Made by a program: the position numbers and the translations under genes. Below, in pieces: positions 1 through 4,920 of a stretch of 5,152 nt of DNA. Source of the DNA: an uncultured Pseudomonadota bacterium (GTDB taxonomy: Bacteria; Pseudomonadota; Alphaproteobacteria; Rs-D84); the NCBI GenBank assembly GCA_945483255.1, contig CALYRP010000058.1, positions 1-5,152 on the forward strand, written 5' to 3'. A model generated the notes under the pieces. That model saw nothing but the letters and a program-made list of their open reading frames with translations. It was not told where the DNA came from and ran no database searches. The first letter of the stretch is position 1. Every line of letters starts with the position of its first letter.

Positions 1-581
1 GGCTGTTTGCCAAGTTCACATAACATAAATTCGTTATCTTTTAAATTTTCGGCACCAGAGCAACCTGTTAACAATATGCTTTCTTCTGCATTATTTACCT
101 TGTACACCAATTTAACAGGAAACATATCTAATAAATCAGCATCGTCGCCAAATTCAGCAACACTATCAGCAAACATTATCATATGCATTCCAACAGCACG
201 TCCTTTCATTAAAACTTGTTTTGAAGCATTATGTTTTAATATAGATGGCGATGCCAAAAGAATATGATAAAACCAGTAGTCAAATTTAAATTTTTGATTA
301 TATTGTTCTATATTAGTCAAATCAGTCATACTTAAAAGATTATATCTTTCTTCTAACATTTCATTAAAATCATTGTTATCTTCATCTGTATTGTCCCACC
401 AGTTATAACAACAAAGTTCTTGTTTCAAATCTTTCACGTGATTATACCGCTCTTGAATATTATCAGCAAATTCAGAATACTGATCGCCTTTGCCTATTAT
501 AAGCAAATGAGGGCATTTACGTATATCTAATGTTAAATCTTTGCTAAAATCTATATTTAAAAGCATCGTTTTTTTACTCAT
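1..581 (-). CDS. FtsK/SpoIIIE motor-domain-like protein lacking Walker motifs (partial, runs off left edge)
   Basis: An open frame of 193 codons from an ATG at 581 runs to the window edge with no stop, so the C-terminus is missing. The order of motifs follows the FtsK/SpoIIIE DNA-translocase motor. 'CPHLLIIG' (residues 23-30) matches the strand before Walker A, 'ERYNLLSMTDLTNIEQYN' (78-95) matches the conserved ERRY...R-N-I..YN segment, 'KGRAVGMHMIMFAD' (126-139) matches the (A/K)RA-GIH-h-h-AT segment, and 'GAENL' (176-180) matches the GAE-L motif near the end. The P-loop GTTGSGKS is replaced by 'GKGDQYSE' (30-37) and no hhhhDE Walker B is visible around 102-111. ATP hydrolysis is therefore unlikely, and a structural or regulatory pseudo-ATPase role is inference. 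It begins 46 bp after the glycosylase stop, probably in the same operon. The ATG has no clear Shine-Dalgarno. Met6 is an alternative start. Confidence 0.7.
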   Translation of the reverse strand, partial: MSKKTMLLNIDFSKDLTLDIRKCPHLLIIGKGDQYSEFADNIQERYNHVKDLKQELCCYNWWDNTDEDNNDFNEMLEERYNLLSMTDLTNIEQYNQKFKFDYWFYHILLASPSILKHNASKQVLMKGRAVGMHMIMFADSVAEFGDDADLLDMFPVKLVYKVNNAEESILLTGCSGAENLKDNEFMLCELGKQ

Positions 582-627
582 ATACTGCTATATTATGACG
601 AAATGTGCTGTTTTCTAAGGAAAAACT

Positions 628-1086
628 TTATTTGTACTTATTTATAATTTTTTCCCATTGTTTCTTTTTGTTTGTGAATTCAACAGCCAATGCGGCGCTA
701 CTTGATGGCAGAATGTTATTTTCTGATACTTTGAAATCTAACTTTTGTTGTTTTAAAGCAGTCAAGAAATATGTGTATGCTTTCTTACCATTAAATAATA
801 CATTTTTACCCTTTAAAACAGACAAATCATTATACTTAGCATTCTTTATAGTCTTATCTGCGCTACCATCACGTTCACAAGAAGCAATAACATCCCACAA
901 ACCTATATTTAACTGTTTCAAACCTTTTATATCATGTTTTTCTAAGCCTAACAGTTGCCAAAATTGATTGCGACTATCTGAATAATATTCTTGTTCGTTC
1001 AATGAAGTATCGCTTGGAAATGTTCCCAAAATAACAATGTTAGCATTTTTAAGATTAAATGCAGCCAACCCTTTCTTTATAGCCAT
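628..1086 (-). CDS. DNA-deoxyinosine (hypoxanthine-DNA) glycosylase, UDG superfamily family 6-like
   Basis: The 152-aa product carries the hallmarks of hypoxanthine-DNA glycosylases. These are 'VILGTFPSDTSL' (18-29), then 'YYSDSRNQFWQLL' (34-46) with the Asn at 40 in the position of the family's catalytic Asn, 'GLWDVIASCERDGSAD' (62-77), and 'LPSSSAA' (126-132), equivalent to the second UDG motif. Family members excise deaminated adenine (hypoxanthine), and related folds excise uracil or modified bases, to start base-excision repair. The length is close to a full domain and no key residue is visibly missing. The start ATG at 1086 has GGAG 7 nt upstream within AAGGAGA. The gene lies 34 bp after the beta-flower-like gene and 46 bp before the FtsK-like gene, all on the same strand. 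On a mobile island it could repair element DNA or act on modified phage bases. The second idea is only inference. Confidence 0.88.
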   Translation of the reverse strand: MAIKKGLAAFNLKNANIVILGTFPSDTSLNEQEYYSDSRNQFWQLLGLEKHDIKGLKQLNIGLWDVIASCERDGSADKTIKNAKYNDLSVLKGKNVLFNGKKAYTYFLTALKQQKLDFKVSENNILPSSSAALAVEFTNKKKQWEKIINKYK

Positions 1087-1120
1087 ATTATGTCTCCTTT
1101 TTATATTAAAAAAACACTTG

Positions 1121-1411
1121 CTAAAAGAACTTCTTTACCAAAAAATGATATGCAGCAACAATATTCACATCCTTTTCATGTTGCATGCCATCAATCATAT
1201 AATCATTAACACTGCCAATACGAGAACCGTTAGCAGTATAAACAGAACCATTACGCACTTTGCCAACTAAGGCTCCGACAGGACTGCGTATTTCATCATT
1301 TCTTGTTCTGCCCAACGTTGTACCAGTAGCATTTCTTATAACATCACCATTTAATTTACCCAATAATTGTCCATTATCACGAATGTCACCATTTTGAAAT
1401 TTAACAGACAT
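1121..1411 (-). CDS. small beta-flower-like repeat protein (four 16-residue repeats)
   Basis: The 96-aa product contains four repeats with exact 16-residue spacing. Each has a Gly, three residues, then Gly followed by Lys, Arg or Ser: G14/G18, G30/G34, G46/G50 and G62/G66. Examples are 'NGQLLGKLNGD', 'TGTTLGRTRND', 'VGALVGKVRNG' and 'NGSRIGSVN'. This is the pattern of the small bacterial beta-flower proteins, whose molecular function I do not know. A 27-residue non-repeat tail follows. I chose the ATG at 1411 because GGAG in AAAAGGAG sits 7 nt upstream, the same arrangement as in the next gene. The frame is open to 1450, but that extension would run through the T-tract of the terminator. It is the first gene of the three-gene operon under the C4-like leader. 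The family resemblance is by pattern recognition. Confidence 0.75.
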   Translation of the reverse strand: MSVKFQNGDIRDNGQLLGKLNGDVIRNATGTTLGRTRNDEIRSPVGALVGKVRNGSVYTANGSRIGSVNDYMIDGMQHEKDVNIVAAYHFLVKKFF

Positions 1412-1521
1412 ACTGTTTCTCCTTTTTTTAAGTAAAAAAAATACCGCCAAATCATAAAAACAGGCGGTTGGAGGTTGGAAACAATTCTATCTAAACTGCA
1501 TTCGTTATTCAGTGTATTCAC
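1351..1521 (-). CDS. possible leader ORF overlapping the C4-like target region
   Basis: A frame of about 56 codons could start at a GTG at 1521 preceded by GGAGG (1530-1526, 4-nt spacing). The same frame has an ATG at 1536 and a GTG at 1539 without a ribosome site. It reads through the antisense-target region and terminator and ends inside the beta-flower-like gene, which it overlaps out of frame by 61 nt. In phage P1 the short icd frame overlaps ant and C4 RNA acts on icd translation, so the layout is analogous. The GGAGG is buried in the 8-bp stem at 1526-1548, which would sequester it. No protein family is recognised. The frame may simply be the by-product of a constrained RNA. Confidence 0.25.
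   Translation of the reverse strand: MNTLNNECSLDRIVSNLQPPVFMIWRYFFYLKKGETVCLLNFKMVTFVIMDNYWVN
1434..1467 (-). terminator. rho-independent terminator between C4-like leader and operon
   Basis: On the minus strand CCGCC (1467-1463) pairs with GGCGG (1448-1444) around a 14-nt loop. It is followed by TA and eight T residues (1441-1434). The loop is the 13-nt block complementary to the start of the leader RNA, and the 5' arm overlaps the second complementary block by two bases. Antisense pairing here would compete with or reshape the terminator. It would end the short leader transcript about 25 nt before the beta-flower-like start codon. Confidence 0.7.
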
Positions 1522-1618
1522 GAATCCTCCAACCATCACAGTTGGAGGCAGTTAACGTCTGCTCACTAGACGAGACAGAATGGGTTTCCAAGCCCAGAAC
1601 CATTGTTTTTATGATTCA
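1444..1618 (-). ncRNA. C4-like antisense RNA and its target leader
   Basis: Three hairpins occur in a row on the minus strand. They are TGGG/CCCA at 1596-1581 with loop CTTGGAAA, CGTCT/AGACG at 1572-1556, and CCTCCAAC/GTTGGAGG at 1548-1526 (8 bp, perfect). Downstream are exact complements of unpaired or stem parts. AATCATAAAAACA (1616-1604) matches TGTTTTTATGATT (1462-1450), TTGGAAAC (1591-1584) matches GTTTCCAA (1482-1475), and GGTTGGAGG (1534-1526) matches CCTCCAACC (1474-1466). Compact hairpins whose segments recur as complements just before the regulated gene are the design of C4 RNA of phage P1 and CI RNA of P4. The likely antisense part is 1520-1618 and the target part 1444-1500. Assignment to the C4 family is from memory and needs a covariance search. 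Confidence 0.6.
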
Positions 1619-1624
1619 ATACCT

Positions 1625-1653
1625 AGTGTAGCAATCTAATCATGACTATACAA
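1625..1653 (-). promoter_or_regulatory. candidate promoter for the C4-like leader RNA
   Basis: TTGTAT (1653-1648), a 17-bp spacer and TACACT (1630-1625) lie on the minus strand inside the 3' end of the preceding gene. The match is only 3/6 and 4/6. The predicted start near 1618 falls just before the 13-nt antisense block, which is where an antisense RNA would need to begin. That supports the call. Confidence 0.4.
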
Positions 1654-2403
1654 GTCTTTTTTATTGTGTTTTGACATTGTTTTTGCCCATAACTTACTAA
1701 AATGTGTTAATTCTTCAAAATCATTATAGAAAGTTCGCGGGTATATAACCGGATATTGTTCTTGTTGCAACCGAAAACGTTCTAATATACACACGTGTTC
1801 TTGCTTTTCAAACCCGATTGGATAATCTGTTTCTGTTTTATCATTTAATTCAATATCTTTATTAACACAATAAGTTATTTTACCATATATTTGAGAACAT
1901 ATATCTTGATATGCTTCAATTTTTTGTGAATCGTCAACAATTGTCAAATACATGCCTATCGGACCCAATTTTGGCAATAAATTAAGTATGTGTTGTTCTA
2001 GCCCTTGTATTCCATTTACAACAATTATGTATTTAGTATGTGGAAAAAAATTAGGATTATTTTTATAATCCTCATATATTTTTGTTGCGATAGAATTTAT
2101 ACGTTTTAGCATTGTATCAGGGCGACGCCAACTGTATTTGCCGGGTTCAAACATAGAAGTTTCTGTAACAATATAATCGTCAATGATAACACGTTTAACA
2201 CGATCTTTTTGAGTAAAACATCCACTTTTTATTTTTATTCTATGAGAAATCAAATCTTGTACATTAGTGTTGTTACAATCTATAAACAACGATGGGAATT
2301 TGCTTATATCCAGATAAAAAGGGGTATATATTTCTTCTTTTTGCTGTTTTGTTTGTTTAATAAAACCAATATCAACATTAAAATCAATCATTTGTTGCTC
2401 CAT
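1636..2403 (-). CDS. divergent FtsK-like protein without Walker motifs
   Basis: The 255-aa protein has no motif I recognise with certainty. Its segments can be laid over the FtsK motor domain in order. 'DISKFPSLFIDCNNTN' (32-47) matches the strand and P-loop region with the P-loop lost. 'VIIDDY' (72-77) matches the hhIDPK strand. 'MLKRINSIATKIYEDY' (98-113) matches the helix ending in ERRY. 'YIIVVNGIQGL' (125-135) matches Walker B with D-E replaced by N-G. 'LLPKLGPIGMYLTIVDDSQ' (142-160) matches the ARA-GIH-hh-ATQRP segment. It would be a cytosolic pseudo-ATPase, and its role is unknown. The ATG at 2403 lacks a ribosome site. ATG 2391 (Met5) has GGAG 6 nt upstream and may be the true start. 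The gene lies 86 bp after the integrase with its own promoter, and its 3' end contains the leader promoter. It could be a paralogue of the protein at 1-581. Confidence 0.6.
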   Translation of the reverse strand: MEQQMIDFNVDIGFIKQTKQQKEEIYTPFYLDISKFPSLFIDCNNTNVQDLISHRIKIKSGCFTQKDRVKRVIIDDYIVTETSMFEPGKYSWRRPDTMLKRINSIATKIYEDYKNNPNFFPHTKYIIVVNGIQGLEQHILNLLPKLGPIGMYLTIVDDSQKIEAYQDICSQIYGKITYCVNKDIELNDKTETDYPIGFEKQEHVCILERFRLQQEQYPVIYPRTFYNDFEELTHFSKLWAKTMSKHNKKDLYSHD

Positions 2404-2433
2404 ATTTTAAGGGTTAATTTGAAAATTTTGTGC

Positions 2434-2463
2434 ATTATATACTAGCGAATAGTCAGAAGTGAA
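2434..2463 (-). promoter_or_regulatory. sigma-70-type promoter for the FtsK-like gene at 1636-2403
   Basis: TTCACT (2463-2458, 4/6) and a perfect TATAAT (2439-2434) are separated by 18 bp on the minus strand. The predicted start is near 2427, giving a leader of about 25-35 nt. It sits in the 86-bp gap after the integrase stop, so this gene need not depend on integrase transcription. Confidence 0.5.
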
Positions 2464-2489
2464 CAACAACATGAAAAAATTTAATTTTT

Positions 2490-3629
2490 TTAATATTTCA
2501 AAATTTCGTCAGTTGCTTTTTGCATTGAATCTCTCACAGGTGCCAATGAAAGCCTTGCGTATACTGCTGTTGATTGTAAAGATTTGTGTCCCAAAGATTT
2601 ACCAATAATATTCATACTGCTGCCTATAATTGCTTGATATGAACCCATTGTTCTTCGCAAATCGTGCATACGTAAATTTTGTATATCAGCATTTTTAAGC
2701 AATCTTTTCCAAAAACTCTTTGGACTTTCCAAATGTCCACTTTTGCTATCTTTGCTGGGGAACACCCAACCAGTATCTTTTATACCAATTTCGTTTAAAA
2801 CATTTATTGCTTGTTGTGTAAGCGGTATCTGTTGTGGCTGATTATTCTTTGTATCAGGCAGATATAACAGATTGTTTTGTAGGTTTATGTTTTCCCATCT
2901 TAGCGATAAAATGTTGCTTTTGCGTTGTCCTGTGAATAACAACAGCAATATAAAGTGTTTTATTTGCATATTACTTGTTGATTGCAAGGCAGTAATAAAA
3001 TTATGTATTTCATTAGGCTGTAAAAACCTATCACGAGCAATTTCACGAAACAATTTAATATGTGTTGCAGGATTTACCTGTATAAAACCCCAGTCTATCG
3101 CCATATTAAGCATATGTCGCATTAATGCCAAACATCTGTTTGCCATATATAAGCCGTTATTATGACCTATATTTTTATGCCAATTATCAATAATATTCCT
3201 ATCTAATTCGTTAACGTTTTTGTCTTTAAGTGTCGCAAAATGTTTATTAAATATACGTTCGTTTTCTTGCCAGGTGTTAGACTTCTTAAAAACTTTCGCA
3301 TATTTTGGTAAATATTCATTATAAAACAGTTCATAAACTGTTAATATGGGCTTATTTTGTGCTAAATCGCCATTACGTATGCCATTATACAGCAAAAATG
3401 CTTTATTACGTGCTATTTCAATGCTGACATACGGGAACATACCAATTTTTATCATTATCTTTTTACGATTAAATTTCGTGCGAAAATAAAACGTTTTGGT
3501 GCCACCATAATTAACCATAAGTATTAAACCACGTTGAATGCTGTCTCGCACAATGTAATGTTTTTCACTTTTTGATGGTGTTGCTAAGTTAGACAAAGTA
3601 GCCTGTGAAAAATTAAATTTTGTTTTCAT
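2490..3629 (-). CDS. int: P4-type tyrosine recombinase (island integrase)
   Basis: This is a site-specific recombinase that would integrate and excise the element at tRNA-Thr. From the ATG at 3629 the product has 379 aa. An N-terminal arm-binding domain of DUF4102 type spans about 20-85, with 'GLILMVNYGGTKTFYFR' and 'IGMFPYVSIEIARNKA'. A core-binding helical domain (about 95-195) and the catalytic domain follow. All catalytic positions are present: R236 in 'TGQRKSN', K261 in 'DTKNN', H322 and R325 in 'HDLRR', H348 in 'LGHKS', and the nucleophile Y357 in 'AVYAR'. The length fits the family. A longer frame begins at a TTG at 3677, but the hydrophobic 16-residue extension is atypical and ATG 3629 gives the usual start. 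Neither has a good ribosome site. Its 5' end faces the attachment site 134 bp away. Confidence 0.93.
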   Translation of the reverse strand: MKTKFNFSQATLSNLATPSKSEKHYIVRDSIQRGLILMVNYGGTKTFYFRTKFNRKKIMIKIGMFPYVSIEIARNKAFLLYNGIRNGDLAQNKPILTVYELFYNEYLPKYAKVFKKSNTWQENERIFNKHFATLKDKNVNELDRNIIDNWHKNIGHNNGLYMANRCLALMRHMLNMAIDWGFIQVNPATHIKLFREIARDRFLQPNEIHNFITALQSTSNMQIKHFILLLLFTGQRKSNILSLRWENINLQNNLLYLPDTKNNQPQQIPLTQQAINVLNEIGIKDTGWVFPSKDSKSGHLESPKSFWKRLLKNADIQNLRMHDLRRTMGSYQAIIGSSMNIIGKSLGHKSLQSTAVYARLSLAPVRDSMQKATDEILKY

Positions 3630-3715
3630 TTGTGTAAATAATAAGACTTTTTTGAGCAAAACTAAACAAAATCCCAATTAAGTCACATAAAAAGCCTGAT
3701 TTAGTGCGATAAAAT

Positions 3716-3753
3716 AAGTTGCAGATAATCGGAATTAAGTTCAAGTTAGCAGA
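3716..3753. repeat. imperfect direct repeats beside the attachment site
   Basis: AAGTTGCAGA (3716-3725) and AAGTTAGCAGA (3743-3753) differ by one inserted base. A third AAGTT occurs at 3737-3741. They lie between the integrase start and the att core, where arm-binding sites for integrase or an excisionase are usually found. That role is inference. Confidence 0.3.
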
Positions 3754-3763
3754 CGTTTTATAA

Positions 3764-3808
3764 TTTGTAATCAGAGGGTCGTTGGTTCAAGTCCGACAAC
3801 CGGCACCA
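3764..3808 (+). other. attachment site: 3' fragment of tRNA-Thr(UGU)
   Basis: The fragment reads as anticodon loop TTTGTAA (3764-3770, anticodon TGT), stem strand TCAGA (3771-3775), variable GGGTC, T-arm GTTGG-TTCAAGT-CCGAC (3781-3797), acceptor strand AACCGGC (3798-3804), A73 and CCA (3806-3808). To its left TATAA (3759-3763) does not pair with TCAGA, and there is no D-arm and no 5' GCCGGTT strand, so the tRNA is not complete. Homology that starts at the anticodon loop and ends at the tRNA 3' end is the classic core for P4-type integrases. With the integrase to the left, this is the distal junction. The whole tRNA-Thr should lie at the island's other end. Confidence 0.85.
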
Positions 3809-3814
3809 GAAATT

Positions 3815-3840
3815 AAAACGCACCGAATGGTGCGTTTTTT
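3815..3840. terminator. rho-independent terminator, probably bidirectional
   Basis: AAAACGCACC (3815-3824) pairs with GGTGCGTTTT (3829-3838) around GAAT, followed by T residues to 3840. On the plus strand it sits 6 nt after the tRNA CCA and would be the original tRNA-Thr terminator left in host flank. On the minus strand it starts right after the stop codon of the HNH gene, ending with TTTTAATTT, so it can serve both. Confidence 0.8.
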
Positions 3841-4864
3841 ATTTTTGTCTTTTCATTGAATCCAGTATAATCGCATTTATATTTTTACCCAACAAGGTAT
3901 CGGGGCTGGATACAATGTTTTTACTTTGAATTGCATTTTGGAATTGTAATACATCACTTGAAATATCAGGCATTGGTATTGAATTTAATTTTGTGCCGAC
4001 TTTGTCGGTTGGATGCAGGTATCTGGTATTACCCGCATTACCTTTTTGAACAAACACACCACCCAATCCATTTGATACATCATAACTGTGTTCAACGACA
4101 TAATCATCTTTTGGAAAATCTGGTATACACAAATAATCACGATATATGGGTTGATAAAAAGTTATTGATTCTTTGTTTGGTATAAAACTTTGAATTATTG
4201 GATTTGCAACCTTGTGACGACCGGTTATAAAATCTGCGGATAAAGAACCAGTTGATTCATCTTCCACTTTTACATCAGACAAAGCCGGAAAACCAACACG
4301 TGGCGACACCAGATTATTATTTGATGCATTAAAGAAATAATAATCATTTATCACCATTGTAAAAGCACTTGGGCAATAATTAAATAATTGCGTTTGTGTT
4401 CCGTTAAAATAAATACCCTTGTTTTCAGAATCACTTAATTTCAATTTTTGAACAGATAACATTCTGTCCGTTTTTGCCACACGTGAATCTATGAAAAAGT
4501 GCGGCCCGATTTCTTGCTTTAATTTTGGATTATAATACATATTCGATAACCAAAGCCCAATACGAACCTTGTCAAACCAATCCATTAACAAACTGGCATC
4601 CGCACCCGAAATAGATTGCCCGGACAAAACGCGTTCCAATACTGGTTTTACCATTGCTTCCATACGTGAATATTTTGAATTGCATTCTGTGCATGCTGGA
4701 AAAGTAAAACGCATAAATGGCAAATGCATTTTTGCATCAGGATAAAGCGAAAACACATCACCCTTTTCACGCTTGGTCATATGAATCAGCCATTGTGGAA
4801 TAACATGTTCTTGGTTTTTATCTTTCGGCTTTTCACCACAAAATATACAAAATTTTTCAGACAT
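3839..4864 (-). CDS. HNH-type zinc-binding protein, putative nuclease
   Basis: The 341-aa protein has an N-terminal HNH-like module: 'CIFCG' (6-10, CxxC), 'EHVIPQWL' (19-26) with the general-base-type His20, then 'CTECNSKYS' (58-66), a second CxxC followed by the conserved Asn. The four Cys would hold a structural zinc, with His/Asn forming the betabetaalpha-metal active site typical of nicking or cleaving nucleases. The remaining 270 residues show no domain I recognise and may set target specificity. The start ATG at 4864 has AGGAA 8 nt upstream. A near-consensus promoter lies just upstream and a hairpin terminator overlaps the 3' end, so it is a single-gene unit. It lies right of the attachment site and so outside the island by my reading. 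Function is unknown. Proteins of this kind occur in defence and mobile contexts. Confidence 0.75.
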   Translation of the reverse strand: MSEKFCIFCGEKPKDKNQEHVIPQWLIHMTKREKGDVFSLYPDAKMHLPFMRFTFPACTECNSKYSRMEAMVKPVLERVLSGQSISGADASLLMDWFDKVRIGLWLSNMYYNPKLKQEIGPHFFIDSRVAKTDRMLSVQKLKLSDSENKGIYFNGTQTQLFNYCPSAFTMVINDYYFFNASNNNLVSPRVGFPALSDVKVEDESTGSLSADFITGRHKVANPIIQSFIPNKESITFYQPIYRDYLCIPDFPKDDYVVEHSYDVSNGLGGVFVQKGNAGNTRYLHPTDKVGTKLNSIPMPDISSDVLQFQNAIQSKNIVSSPDTLLGKNINAIILDSMKRQK

Positions 4865-4891
4865 TTATATTTCCTGTTTTTTACACACGAA

Positions 4892-4920
4892 AATATAATA
4901 CAAAATTATTATTTTGTCAA
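4892..4920 (-). promoter_or_regulatory. strong sigma-70 promoter with palindromic spacer
   Basis: TTGACA (4920-4915, perfect), a 17-bp spacer and TATATT (4897-4892, 5/6) precede the HNH gene, with a predicted start near 4885 and a 20-nt leader. The spacer region holds a perfect inverted repeat, CAAAAT-TATT-ATTTTG (4901-4916), placed like a repressor operator. The stop codon TGA of the upstream gene (4919-4917) lies within the -35 hexamer. Confidence 0.7.

Noticed and set aside
7..267. Plus-strand open frame of 86 codons
   Set aside because: It is antisense to the FtsK-like frame, which is open across the whole region and carries family motifs.
605..967. Plus-strand open frame of about 120 codons
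   Set aside because: It is antisense to the glycosylase, whose motifs are clear. It has no ribosome site or recognisable domain.
1554..1563. 10-mer AGCAGACGTT on the minus strand shared with 3748-3757 on the plus strand near the att site
   Set aside because: Too short to claim a functional link. At 1554-1563 it is explained by the CGTCT/AGACG hairpin of the leader.
2474..2490. AAAAAAT-TTA-ATTTTTT hairpin at the integrase stop as a terminator
   Set aside because: The stem is only A-T pairs and overlaps the stop codon. In such AT-rich DNA it is likely by chance and would be weak.
3630..3677. N-terminal extension of the integrase from a TTG at 3677
   Set aside because: The 16 extra residues are hydrophobic and unlike the usual start of DUF4102 integrases. 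ATG 3629 fits better.
3733..3808. A complete tRNA-Thr gene
   Set aside because: The 5' acceptor strand, D-arm and 5' anticodon-stem strand are absent. TATAA at 3759-3763 cannot pair with TCAGA at 3771-3775.
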